This document shows, one piece after another, positions 45,448 through 55,745 of a DNA stretch of 64,000 nucleotides. Each line of letters starts with the position of its first letter. Position 1 is the stretch's first letter. The notes beneath the pieces were generated by a model. The model made no database searches, was not told the origin of the DNA, and worked only from the letters and a program-made list of their open reading frames with translations. Made by a program: the position numbers and the translations under genes. The DNA comes from Pandoraea capi (lineage in GTDB: Bacteria; Pseudomonadota; Gammaproteobacteria; Burkholderiales; Burkholderiaceae): positions 682,001 to 746,000 of the forward strand of contig NZ_CABPRV010000003.1 of assembly GCF_902459735.1 (NCBI RefSeq), written 5' to 3'.

Positions 45448-47244
45448 TCAATGCCCCTTGCGTGAGGTCATGCCCGAAGGCCGCCGCCACGCCTGCGTGT
45501 AGCGCTCCACGATGATCTGCATGCCGTGATAGAGCAGACACACCAGCATCGAAGTGAGTACGACGAGCGTGGCCATCGCCGCCGCAGGGCCAATGGAGCC
45601 GGTCTCGTCCATGTTCACGATGGCGACCGACGCGAGCGAGGTATCGGCCGAGTAAAGGAACACGACCGCAGAGACCGTCGTCATGGCGTTGACGAACAGA
45701 TACCGGCTGATGTCGATGATCGACGGCAGGCAGATCGGTGCGGACACGCGCCAGAACGTCCGGTAGAACGGGACCTTGAGCGACGCCGACACATACTCGA
45801 ATTCCGGATCGATCTGCTTGAGAGCCGTCACCGCCGTGAGATGGCTCGACGAGTAGTAATGCACGACGTTGACGATCACCAGAATGGCCAGCGTGCCGTA
45901 CAGGTTGTGCAACGGATTCGCCTCGGAGACGAAAAAGAAGATGTAGCCCAGACCGAGCACCAGCCCGGGCACGCCCATCGGCAGCACGGCCATCATGCGG
46001 ATGAAGCCGCGTAGCCATGCCATGCCGCGCGTCTTCTCCAGCAGATAGGCGATCACGAAGATGGCGGCCGTGCCCCAGACGGCGCACCAGAATGCCATCT
46101 GCAAGCTGTTGACGTACGAATCCACGGCGCCGCTTTCGATCAGGCCGAAGCGGTAGTGGCCCAGCGACAGGCTGAAGTTGTACGGCCAGAACTTCACGAA
46201 CGACGCGTACACGGCCATGCCGAGAATCGCGAGCATGATCGCGGCCATGCCCCAGCACATCGTCGCCATCAGCCAGTCGAAACCGCGCGACGGCTTCGGC
46301 ACGTAAGGCACGGCGCGCGCCGAGAGCAACGCCTGTTGCTTGCGTTGCACGACAGCGTCTACCAGATACGTGATGCCCACGGGCACCAGCAGCACGAGCC
46401 CGACCACGGCCCCCTTGGAGAAATCCTGCTGGCCGATCACCAGTTTGTAGATGTCGGTGGCGAGCACATTGAAGTCGCCGCCGATGACCTTGGGAATGCC
46501 GAAATCGGAAATCGCATACGTGAAGACGATCATCGCCGCGCTGATGACACCGTACTTCGCGCCCGGCAGCGTAATGGTGAAGAAGCGTCGCACCGCGCGT
46601 GTGCCGAGGGCGTCCGCCGCTTCGTAGAGCCGGGCGTCGGTGAGCGAGAGCGCGGTGATCAGAATCATCAGCGCGTGCGGGAACGTGGCGTTCACCAGCG
46701 ACATGACGATGCCCAGCGGTCCGTAGATATCGATGTCGCCCATGAACGGACGCAGCAGCCCCTGATTGCCGAACCAGAAAATGAACGAGATCGCAGGCAG
46801 CAGCGTGGGGCCGAGAATCGGAATCAGCGCGATGTTGCGCAGCAGCGTCTTGTGACGGATGCAACTGCGCGTGAGCGCGTACGCGAAGATGAAGGCGAGC
46901 GGCACCGTGATGCATGTCGTCACCATGGAGATCCACACGCTGTTCCAGATGGAGCCGAACAGGGCGGGGGAATGGAAGTACTCGCGAAAGTGCCGCAGGC
47001 CGACGAAGTGCCCGTCGTTGTCCTGCACGCTCTTGACCAGAATTGCGGCCATCGGCGCGAGCAGGAAGAGCACGCCGGCCGCCGCCGCGATCAATAGCAA
47101 CGCCTGCGCGAGACGATCGGTCCAGTGCGAGGCGAGCCGCACCGGGCGCACCGCCGAGGGCGGCGGCCGGTCGGCCGTCGTGGGTGATGCGCATGAAGCA
47201 GGCGTTTGCGGCGCGCCGGTCAATGTCGAGGATACGGAACTCAT
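45448..47244 (-). CDS. 2-aminoethylphosphonate ABC transporter permease, two permease domains fused
   Basis: The 598-residue membrane protein contains two complete permease modules, each with an EAA-type loop: EAADALGTRAVRRFFTITLPG near residue 220 and EYVSASLKVPFYRTFWRVSAP near residue 480. It thus combines what other AEP systems split into PhnU and PhnV. The short cytoplasmic N-terminus is Pro/Ser-rich. It starts 5 bp after the phnT stop, so the two are cotranslated. Confidence 0.9.
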   Translation of the reverse strand: MSSVSSTLTGAPQTPASCASPTTADRPPPSAVRPVRLASHWTDRLAQALLLIAAAAGVLFLLAPMAAILVKSVQDNDGHFVGLRHFREYFHSPALFGSIWNSVWISMVTTCITVPLAFIFAYALTRSCIRHKTLLRNIALIPILGPTLLPAISFIFWFGNQGLLRPFMGDIDIYGPLGIVMSLVNATFPHALMILITALSLTDARLYEAADALGTRAVRRFFTITLPGAKYGVISAAMIVFTYAISDFGIPKVIGGDFNVLATDIYKLVIGQQDFSKGAVVGLVLLVPVGITYLVDAVVQRKQQALLSARAVPYVPKPSRGFDWLMATMCWGMAAIMLAILGMAVYASFVKFWPYNFSLSLGHYRFGLIESGAVDSYVNSLQMAFWCAVWGTAAIFVIAYLLEKTRGMAWLRGFIRMMAVLPMGVPGLVLGLGYIFFFVSEANPLHNLYGTLAILVIVNVVHYYSSSHLTAVTALKQIDPEFEYVSASLKVPFYRTFWRVSAPICLPSIIDISRYLFVNAMTTVSAVVFLYSADTSLASVAIVNMDETGSIGPAAAMATLVVLTSMLVCLLYHGMQIIVERYTQAWRRPSGMTSRKGH

Positions 47245-47249
47245 CGTGG

Positions 47250-48344
47250 CTACCCCTGACGGAAGACGCGCACGGCGGCGCTCGGCACCGCGAAGCGCAG
47301 CGCGCCGCCGGTGGCCGGTTGCAGGGCCTGCATGTCCGCAGGCGAGAGGTCGGCATAGAGCGGGTGATCGCAGGCCTGCATGCGCAACGTCACGCGCGAG
47401 AATGCCCCGAGGAATTCGATCTTCTCGACGGCGCCGTCGAACAGATTCGCATCGTCGTCGAGGTCGTCCAGATCGCGCACGCGCACGTCCTCCGGTCGGA
47501 AGAAGACACGGATGTCCTCACCGGCACGGCATCCGTTGAGCGTGCCGCACGTCAGTTCGAATTGCCCGACGCGCACGCGTCCTGCGTCGCCAAGTCGCGC
47601 GGGCAGGATGTTGGTCTTGCCCACGAAGTCCGCGACGAACGGCGTTGCCGGATGCTGATAGATCTCGCCGGGGGTGCCGACCTGTTCGATCACGCCCTGA
47701 TTCATGACGACGATCCGGTCGGCCATGGACAGCGCCTCTTCCTGATCGTGCGTGACGAGAATCGTGGTGATGCCGAGCCGCTGCTGCAACGCGCGGATCT
47801 CGCTGCGCAGACGCACCCGCACGCGCGCATCGAGCGCCGAGAGCGGTTCGTCGAGTAACAGCAGGCCCGGCGACGTGGCGAGTGCGCGTGCGATGGCGAT
47901 ACGTTGCTGCTGGCCGCCGGATAGCTGGCCGGGGAACTTGCCGCCGGCATCGGGCAGCCCGACCATCGTCAGCAACTCGGCCACACGCGCATCGCGCTCG
48001 GTGCGAGGCACCCGGCGATTCGTCAGGCCATAGGCCACGTTCTGCGCCACGCTCAGATTCGGAAACAGCGCGTACGACTGGAAGACGATGCCGTAATCGC
48101 GCTGCATCGGCGGCAGCCGCGAGATGTCCCGGCCGTTTTGCGACAGCGTGCCCTGCGTTTGCGCTTCCAGCCCCGCAATGATGCGCAGCAGCGTGGTCTT
48201 GCCGCAGCCCGACGGGCCGAGGAAGCAGAGCATCTCACCGCGTCTCACGGTGAGGTGAATGTCATGCAGCACCACGGTGTTGTCGAACCGCTTGTGGATG
48301 CCGGCGAGACTCAGATACGTACTTTGGCGAGGATCGTCGCTCAT
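47250..48344 (-). CDS. phnT: 2-aminoethylphosphonate ABC transporter ATP-binding protein
   Basis: The 364-residue ATPase has Walker A GPSGCGKTTLL, Q-loop FQSYALFPNLS, signature [15 protein letters not shown], Walker B LLLLDEPLSALD and a C-terminal TOBE domain (FRPEDVRVRD...), as in MalK-type regulators. ATG 48344 (MSDDPRQS) has AGGAGG 8 bp upstream; a GTG eight codons earlier would lack it. It lies between phnS and the fused permease. Confidence 0.94.
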   Translation of the reverse strand: MSDDPRQSTYLSLAGIHKRFDNTVVLHDIHLTVRRGEMLCFLGPSGCGKTTLLRIIAGLEAQTQGTLSQNGRDISRLPPMQRDYGIVFQSYALFPNLSVAQNVAYGLTNRRVPRTERDARVAELLTMVGLPDAGGKFPGQLSGGQQQRIAIARALATSPGLLLLDEPLSALDARVRVRLRSEIRALQQRLGITTILVTHDQEEALSMADRIVVMNQGVIEQVGTPGEIYQHPATPFVADFVGKTNILPARLGDAGRVRVGQFELTCGTLNGCRAGEDIRVFFRPEDVRVRDLDDLDDDANLFDGAVEKIEFLGAFSRVTLRMQACDHPLYADLSPADMQALQPATGGALRFAVPSAAVRVFRQG

Positions 48345-48431
48345 TCGGGGGACCTCCTGCGTTGTCACGTGAGTGAGGGGCGTTCGTTTGCGCTGCCGCG
48401 CAAGGCAGTGCGGGCAGCGCGACGCCAGACG

Positions 48432-49472
48432 TCACTTCTTTTCCGATTTCGCGCCGTAGCGCTTCTGCCACTCGGACAGCACCGACTCGCGGCTCTTGGC
48501 GATTTCCGTGAAGTCGTTCTTCACCAGCAGATCGGGGTAGTTCGCAGGGATCGTCTCGAACTTCCTCGCGACGCCCGGGTACGCCACGATCGCCCAGTCT
48601 TTCGCGTACATCTCATTCGCTTCCTTGCTGGCGAGCCAGTCCATGTAGCGCTTGGCGGCATCGAGCTTCTTAGTCGTCTTCACGATGCCCGCCGCTTCGA
48701 TGTCGTAGCCGAGACCTTCCTTCGGGAACACGAGATCGATGGGGGCGCCGGCGGCTTTCGTGCGATGCGCGTTGAATTCGAACGAGATGCCGATGGGGTA
48801 TTCGCCCGCGCCGGCATCGCGGCAGGGCTTGGAGCCCGAGTGGGTGTACTTGACGATGTTCTTGTCGAGAGCGTCCATGTACTTCCAGCCGCCTTCCTTG
48901 CCGAACATCTGCAACCACGCGGTCACATCCAGGAACCCGGTGCCGGACGTCGCCGGATTCGGCATCACGATCATCCCTTTGTAGATGGGCTTGGCGAGGT
49001 CTTCCCAGGACGTCGGCTTGGGCAAATTGCGCTTGGCCGCTTCGACCGTGTTGAAGCAGACCGTGGCGCCCCACACGTCGAGGCCGACCCACGACGGCGG
49101 ATTCGCCTTATCGCTGTACGCACGCGTGAGCTGATCGAAGCCCTTCGGTGCGTACGGCGTGAGCAAACCTTCCTGCTTGATGAGCTCCAGACTCGACGCG
49201 GCGAGCCCGGCAATCACGTCCGCCTGCGGGTTGGCCTTCTCCGCGAGGACCTTCGCCGTGACCACGCCGGTGGAGTCACGCACGTACTTGATCTCGATGT
49301 CCGGATTCGCCTTCTGGAACGCCTCGGCGTACGGGCGCATCACTTCGACTTCCCACGCCGTGTAGACGGTCAGCGTGGTCTTGGCGAACGCATGACCGGC
49401 CTGTACGGCACAGACGAGGCCTGTTGCGAGAACAGCGGCGGCGCGCATGGCACGGCGCAAGGATGAGTTCAT
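48432..49472 (-). CDS. phnS: 2-aminoethylphosphonate ABC transporter periplasmic binding protein
   Basis: The 346-residue extracellular solute-binding protein has a signal peptide (MRAAAVLATGLVCAVQAGHAFA, cleavage near residue 30) followed by KTTLTVYTAWEVEVMRPYAEAFQKANPDIEIKYVRDSTGVVTAK, the iron/AEP-binding type fold. Position with phnT, the fused permease and phnW assigns AEP as ligand. AGGAGCC precedes ATG 49472. It is the first gene of the leftward operon. Confidence 0.93.
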   Translation of the reverse strand: MNSSLRRAMRAAAVLATGLVCAVQAGHAFAKTTLTVYTAWEVEVMRPYAEAFQKANPDIEIKYVRDSTGVVTAKVLAEKANPQADVIAGLAASSLELIKQEGLLTPYAPKGFDQLTRAYSDKANPPSWVGLDVWGATVCFNTVEAAKRNLPKPTSWEDLAKPIYKGMIVMPNPATSGTGFLDVTAWLQMFGKEGGWKYMDALDKNIVKYTHSGSKPCRDAGAGEYPIGISFEFNAHRTKAAGAPIDLVFPKEGLGYDIEAAGIVKTTKKLDAAKRYMDWLASKEANEMYAKDWAIVAYPGVARKFETIPANYPDLLVKNDFTEIAKSRESVLSEWQKRYGAKSEKK

Positions 49473-49589
49473 GGATGGCTCCTGTGGGTCGCGATCACGG
49501 TCGCGTTGTGAGTACGGGCAAAGCCTTCTTTGAGGCGATTTTTTGCATTTTATTGGCAAATTATGTCGTTTTCTTGAAACCCTTAGCTT

Positions 49590-49623
49590 TTGTCATCTGT
49601 TCGTCAAATACCTCCAATAGTAT
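49590..49623 (+). promoter_or_regulatory. Candidate (weak) Pho box and -10 in the phnS/phnR spacer
   Basis: TTGTCAT (49590-49596), 4 bp, TCGTCAA (49601-49607), 10 bp and TAGTAT (49618-49623) repeat the geometry seen before phnC and phnG. The second half-site matches only 4 of 7 consensus bases, so this is weaker. It points toward phnR-phnA-phnY. Confidence 0.35.
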
Positions 49624-49775
49624 GGAAATCGTTGATTCAGATAGGGTTTTGTCGTTGCCGCAACCGACTCACCCCGACGGTGTTGCAAAATCTGTCTGCA
49701 AAGTCGGATGTGTTTTGTTGACAATCTACAAATCGCTGTGCTTGAATGTCAATAACAAAAATAATCACGTGATGC

Positions 49776-49788
49776 CACAAATTGCCAC
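49776..49788. promoter_or_regulatory. 13-mer shared with the phnC upstream region
   Basis: CACAAATTGCCAC here is identical to 16964-16976. A diverged inverted copy (TTGGCAAATTATG, 49553-49565, 10 of 13) lies at the phnS end of the same AT-rich spacer. Together they may form operators for a shared regulator. The rest of 49473-49881 holds no gene. Confidence 0.45.
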
Positions 49789-49881
49789 GCAGCGCTATCC
49801 GGCGAAGCGATGGCGAAGGATGCCCCCGAAGTGCCGGGCGTCGCGTGATGGCGCAAGCGTTCAGAGATAAGGAAGATCGGT

Positions 49882-50598
49882 ATGACCCCGAAGCCCACGT
49901 CGCCCACGGCGATCGAGTTGTTGCAGAGCCAGTCGCTCACCACGCTCGTCCAGCACGAGATCGAGCGCCAGATCATGGCGGGCACGCTTACGCCGGGTAC
50001 CAAGCTCAACGAGATCGAGGTGGCAGGAAGTCTCGGCGTGTCGCGTGGTCCCGTGCGTGAGGCGTTTCGCGCGCTCGAAGAGGCCGGGCTGCTGCGCACC
50101 GAGAAGAATCGCGGCGTGTTCGTGCGTGTCATTTCGCTCGAAGAGGCCGAGGAGATTTACGCGCTGCGCGGCGTGCTCGACGAATACGTCGCGCGCACCC
50201 TGGCGGAGTCGATTACGTCCGAACAACTCACGCGGCTGCGCGAGTCGGTGGAAGCCATGCACCACGCGGTGGAAGCGGGCGACAGCGAGGCTTATTACCA
50301 GTTGAATCTGGCGTTCCACGACACGCTCGTCGAGATGGTCGGCAACCGCAAGTTGCTCGAGACCTACCGGCGTCTCGTGAAGGAGCTGAGCCTGTTCCGT
50401 CACGAAGCGTTGACGGGCGATTCGTCCGCGCCGCCGAAGTCGGAGCGCGAGCACCGCGACATCGTGAGCGCGATTGCCTCGCGCGATCCGGAGCGGGCCA
50501 CGCAGGTCACGCGCGATCACCTGGTGCGCGGCCGCACGCGGATTCGCGAGATGCTGGCCCGCGCGCCGGGAACGAGCACGCAGGCGAAGGCCGGTTGA
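49882..50598 (+). CDS. phnR: Phosphonate-utilisation GntR-family regulator (PhnR type)
   Basis: The 238-residue protein has a GntR winged helix (GTKLNEIEVAGSLGVSRGPVREAFRALEEAGLLRTEKNRGVFV) and an FCD ligand domain with metal-site residues (NLAFHDTLVEMVGN, EHRDIVSAIASRDPERA). Its place between the phnS-phnW operon and phnA-phnY indicates control of AEP catabolism. It differs from PhnF, which has a UTRA domain. ATG 49882 is preceded by AAGGAAG. Confidence 0.92.
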   Translation: MTPKPTSPTAIELLQSQSLTTLVQHEIERQIMAGTLTPGTKLNEIEVAGSLGVSRGPVREAFRALEEAGLLRTEKNRGVFVRVISLEEAEEIYALRGVLDEYVARTLAESITSEQLTRLRESVEAMHHAVEAGDSEAYYQLNLAFHDTLVEMVGNRKLLETYRRLVKELSLFRHEALTGDSSAPPKSEREHRDIVSAIASRDPERATQVTRDHLVRGRTRIREMLARAPGTSTQAKAG

Positions 50599-50600
50599 GT

Positions 50601-52017
<1,417 letters not shown>

Positions 52018-52126
52018 TCGGATGTCGGCCCGAATGCAATGAAATGAGAGCCAGGGGCGCGCGAAACCCGCAAGGCGTGCGCCGCCCGGCCCCTGTCCAG
52101 TCGTTGGAGACGTTGTGGAGAACCCC

Positions 52127-53581
52127 ATGAACGCGCCGCACAAGCTGCATCCCGAGTTCCGCGCCGAAGCCCTTCGCATCGGTGGCGAGAAAGTGACCCG
52201 CGAACGGATCATCGAAGTGTTCAATCCGTATTCGGGCGATCTGGTCGGCACCGTGCCGAAGGCGTCGCTCGACGACGTGCGTCGCGCGTTCACGATCGCC
52301 AAGCAGTACCGCTCCACGCTCACGCGTTTCGAGCGCGCCAATGTGCTCGATAAGGCCGCGGCGTTGCTGCGCGCCCGCACGGCGGAAGCGGCCGCCATCA
52401 TCACGATGGAGTCGGGGCTGTGCAAGAAAGACGCCGTCTACGAAATCGGCCGTGTGGCCGACGTGCTCGGTTTCGCGGCGGGCGAGGCGCTCAAGGACGA
52501 CGGACAGGCGTTCTCCTGCGATCTCACGCCGCACGGCAAGAAGCGTCGCGTGGTGACGCAGCGCGAGCCGCTGCTCGGGGCGATCTCCGCGATCACGCCG
52601 TTCAATCACCCCATGAATCAGGTGGCCCACAAGGTGGCCCCCTCGATTGCGACGAATAACCGGATGGTGCTCAAGCCGTCCGAGAAAGTACCGCTCTCGG
52701 CTTACTACCTGGCGGACACGCTGTACGAAGCCGGCCTGCCGCCGGAAATGCTGCAAGTCATCACGGGCGATCCGATGGAGATTGCCGACGAGATGATCAC
52801 TAACGAGAACATCGACATGATCACGTTCACGGGCGGCGTGTCGATCGGCAAGTACATCGCGTCGAAGGCGGGCTATCGCCGTATCGTGCTGGAGCTGGGC
52901 GGCAACGATCCGCTGATCGTGATGGAGGATGCCGATCTGGAGCGCGCCACCGACCTCGCAGTGCAGGGCTCTTACAAGAATTCCGGGCAGCGGTGTACGG
53001 CCGTCAAGCGCATGCTCGTGCATCGCGATATTGCCGCGCAGTTCACCGAACTCGTGGTGGAGAAGACCCGGGCGTGGAAGTATGGCGACCCGGCGGACGG
53101 CGACAACGACATGGGCACCGTGATCGACGAGGCAGCCGCCCGTCTGTTCGAGGCCCGCGTGAACGAAGCCGTGGCGCAGGGCGCGCGTCTGCTCGTGGGC
53201 AATCAGCGCGATGGCGCCCTGTATTCGCCGACGGTGATCGATCGCGTCGATCCGAAAATGACGGTCGTGCGCGAGGAAACCTTCGGCCCGGTCTCGCCGA
53301 TCCTGACCTTCGGCAGCATCGACGAGGCCATCGCCATGTCGAACGGCACCGCGTTCGGTCTGTCGTCAGGGGTATGCACGAACCGGCTCGACTACGTGAC
53401 GCGTTTTACCAACGAGTTGCAGGTCGGTACGGTCAACGTCTGGGAGGTGCCCGGATATCGCATCGAACTGACGCCGTTCGGGGGGATCAAGGATTCGGGT
53501 CTGGGCTACAAGGAAGGGGTTCAGGAGGCGATGAAAAGCTTCACGAACACAAAGACCTTTACGTTGCCATGGGGAATCTGA
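52127..53581 (+). CDS. phnY: Phosphonoacetaldehyde dehydrogenase PhnY
   Basis: PhnY oxidises phosphonoacetaldehyde to phosphonoacetate with NAD+, joining PhnW to PhnA. The 484-residue aldehyde dehydrogenase has Asn160 (TPFNHP), Glu256 (LELGGND) and catalytic Cys290 (SGQRCTAVKR). The C-terminal GYRIELTPFGGIKDSGLGYKEGVQEAMK is typical. ATG 52127 is preferred (GGAGAACCCC upstream); GTG 52115 is possible. This is not the unrelated dioxygenase that also bears the name PhnY*. Confidence 0.95.
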   Translation: MNAPHKLHPEFRAEALRIGGEKVTRERIIEVFNPYSGDLVGTVPKASLDDVRRAFTIAKQYRSTLTRFERANVLDKAAALLRARTAEAAAIITMESGLCKKDAVYEIGRVADVLGFAAGEALKDDGQAFSCDLTPHGKKRRVVTQREPLLGAISAITPFNHPMNQVAHKVAPSIATNNRMVLKPSEKVPLSAYYLADTLYEAGLPPEMLQVITGDPMEIADEMITNENIDMITFTGGVSIGKYIASKAGYRRIVLELGGNDPLIVMEDADLERATDLAVQGSYKNSGQRCTAVKRMLVHRDIAAQFTELVVEKTRAWKYGDPADGDNDMGTVIDEAAARLFEARVNEAVAQGARLLVGNQRDGALYSPTVIDRVDPKMTVVREETFGPVSPILTFGSIDEAIAMSNGTAFGLSSGVCTNRLDYVTRFTNELQVGTVNVWEVPGYRIELTPFGGIKDSGLGYKEGVQEAMKSFTNTKTFTLPWGI

Positions 53582-53918
53582 GGCGGATTGCCCTCGGACC
53601 GGGAGCGGATGCGGCGGCGGTGGCGGCGGCCGAAAAGCGATGGCTGTCGGGGCGTCGGCCGCGTCTGTTTCCCTTATGCAACAAGGCTTAGCAGAAGGCG
53701 CGCAAAAATTGTGACAAATTCATGACACGATTGTTGCGCTGGTCAATTTGGTGTACGGTGTACCGATTGGGGATACGCATGACGCGCGAACTTCATACGC
53801 ATCCCGACGCCAGTGTTGGACTGACGCGGGATGCCGGTTCGGCAAACCACAGCTCGCGTCATGTTGGCGGCGCGAAGCGCTGCCTGTCCCGTCGACAATA
53901 AGATCACCTAACACTGGC
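53582..53918. promoter_or_regulatory. Spacer before the Na/Pi carrier gene, with a reversed Pho-box-like element
   Basis: At 53711-53728 two half-sites GTGACAA and ATGACAC lie 4 bp apart. On the minus strand they read GTGTCAT and TTGTCAC, a good Pho-box match but pointing away from the carrier gene, with no -10 at the usual distance. A direct repeat GGTGTAC (53750-53756, 53757-53763) follows. No gene is supported here. Confidence 0.35.
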
Positions 53919-55745
53919 ATGCTGACACTGCTCAATCTACTTTCCGGCGTGGCGATGCTGATCTGGGGTACGCACATCGTGCGTACCGGGGTCCTGCGCG
54001 TCTACGGTGCCGATCTGCGACGCATTCTGTCGCACAGCATTTCGAATCGCTTCCTTGCGTTCGCGGCGGGTGTGCTCGTCACGGGCCTGGTGCAGAGCAG
54101 TAACGCGACGGCGCTCATCGTGTCGTCGTTCGGTGCGCAGGGTCTCATCGCGTTGGCACCGGCCCTGTCCATCATGTTGGGCGCCGACGTCGGCACCGCC
54201 CTCATGGCGCGGATCCTGACGTTCGACCTGCACTGGCTGTCGCCGCTGCTGATCTTCTTCGGCGTCATCTTCTTCCTGTCACGCAAGCAGACGCGCGCTG
54301 GCCAGCTCGGCCGCGTGTCCATCGGCCTTGGTCTCATCATTCTGGCGCTGCAACTGATCGTGGGCGCGACCACGCCGATGACCGAAGCGGCGGGCGTGAA
54401 AGTGCTGTTCGGCTCGCTCACGGGCGACGTGATGCTCGATACGCTGATCGGCGCGCTTTTCGCGATGATCTCGTACTCCAGTCTGGCGGCTGTGCTGCTG
54501 ACGGCCACGCTCGCGTCGTCTGGCGTGATCTCGCTCAAGGTGGCCCTGTGCCTCGTGATCGGTGCGAATCTGGGCAGCGGCATGCTGGCCATGCTGACGT
54601 CGGCGGGACAGAACGCGGCGGGTCGTCGTGTGGTGTTCGGCAGTCTCATCTTCAAGCTGATCGGCTGCCTGCTCGTGCTGCCGTTCGTCGACTATGCGCC
54701 GATGCTCGTGAGCTGGCTGTCGGACGCACCGGCACAAGCCGTCGTCAACTTCCACGTGCTGTACAACCTGGTGCGCTGCGTGGTGAGCCTGGCATTCACT
54801 GCGCCGATGGCGCGCCTTTGCGTGCGTCTGCTGGCCGAGAAGCCGGAAGCCGACGGTGTCACGCGCCCTCGCCATCTGGACGAAAGCGCGCTGGAGATGC
54901 CGTCGCTGGCGCTGGCCAACGCCACGCGCGAGACGCTGCGCATGGGCGACATCATCGAGCAGATGCTCAATGGCTTGCTCGACGTCATCAAGAGCAATGA
55001 CGTGGCGCGCGCTCGCGAGACGCGACGACTGGACGACGACGTCGACCACCTCTACACGGCGGTGAAGATGTACCTGACGCGCGTGTCGCGCGAGAACCTC
55101 AGCGAGCCGGACAGCCGCCGCTGGACGGACATCATCTCCCTCACCATCAATCTGGAACATGCGGGCGACATCATCGAGCGCATGGTCGTCGAAGTCGAAG
55201 AGAAGAAGATTTCGCACAAGTTGTCGTTCTCCGAGGCGGGGTTGCAGGAGATCTGCGACATGCACGCGCGGCTGGTGACGAACCTGCAACTCGGGCTGTC
55301 CGTGTTCCTGAATACCGACCTCAAGAGCGCGCAGCGCCTGATGGCGGAGAAGGAGAGCTTCCGGGATCTGGAGCGCGCGTATTCGTACACGCACCTGAAC
55401 CGTCTGGCAGGTCAGTCGGTGCAGAGTATCGAGACGAGTTCGCTGCATCTGGACATCATCAGCGACATGAAGCGCCTGAATTCGCTGTTCTGCTCGACGG
55501 CTTATCCGGTGCTCGACGATGCCGGCGCGCTGCGCAAGAGCCGCATGCGCGACAAGCCGAAGGACGGCAAGGACGCGAAGGAAAGCAAGGATCTGAAGGC
55601 GCCGAAGGAAGCCAAGGCGTCGAAACTGGCGGCGCTTGCCGAAGTCGCGACGGCCGCCGCCGGCTCAGCAGCAAGTTCTCGCGACGACAACGAGAGTTCT
55701 CACGATGGCCCTGAGCCTGCCGGACATCCGCACCCTGTTCGATAA
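53919..55745 (+). CDS. Na+/phosphate cotransporter family protein with PhoU-like C-terminus
   Basis: The 608-residue protein has a Na/Pi-cotransporter membrane half with the duplicated QSS-type motif (TGLVQSSNATALIVSSFGAQGL; second copy MISYSSLAAVLLTATLASSGVI). The C-terminal half is a helical PhoU-like domain (METHR-type text ETLRMGDIIEQMLNGLLDVIK, LEHAGDIIERMVVEVEEKK) and ends in a Lys/Glu/Ala-rich tail. It carries phosphate across the inner membrane; direction cannot be told. Its place after phnA-phnY suggests a role in balancing phosphate released from phosphonates. ATG 53919 begins at the first helix. Confidence 0.9.
   Translation: MLTLLNLLSGVAMLIWGTHIVRTGVLRVYGADLRRILSHSISNRFLAFAAGVLVTGLVQSSNATALIVSSFGAQGLIALAPALSIMLGADVGTALMARILTFDLHWLSPLLIFFGVIFFLSRKQTRAGQLGRVSIGLGLIILALQLIVGATTPMTEAAGVKVLFGSLTGDVMLDTLIGALFAMISYSSLAAVLLTATLASSGVISLKVALCLVIGANLGSGMLAMLTSAGQNAAGRRVVFGSLIFKLIGCLLVLPFVDYAPMLVSWLSDAPAQAVVNFHVLYNLVRCVVSLAFTAPMARLCVRLLAEKPEADGVTRPRHLDESALEMPSLALANATRETLRMGDIIEQMLNGLLDVIKSNDVARARETRRLDDDVDHLYTAVKMYLTRVSRENLSEPDSRRWTDIISLTINLEHAGDIIERMVVEVEEKKISHKLSFSEAGLQEICDMHARLVTNLQLGLSVFLNTDLKSAQRLMAEKESFRDLERAYSYTHLNRLAGQSVQSIETSSLHLDIISDMKRLNSLFCSTAYPVLDDAGALRKSRMRDKPKDGKDAKESKDLKAPKEAKASKLAALAEVATAAAGSAASSRDDNESSHDGPEPAGHPHPVR

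Noticed and set aside
46156-47097. 313-codon plus-strand frame opposite the AEP permease
   Set aside because: Arg/His/Glu-rich shadow of hydrophobic codons on the other strand.
49718-49752. TTGACA and its mirror TGTCAA as divergent -35 boxes in the phnS/phnR spacer
   Set aside because: The -10 hexamers at proper distance are weak (TTGAAT, TAGATT) and the phnS leader would exceed 240 nt, so the case is too thin to annotate.
53748-53918. 57-codon N-terminal extension of the Na/Pi carrier frame
   Set aside because: It is polar, Cys/Arg-rich and unlike carrier N-termini; ATG 53919 leads straight into the first helix.
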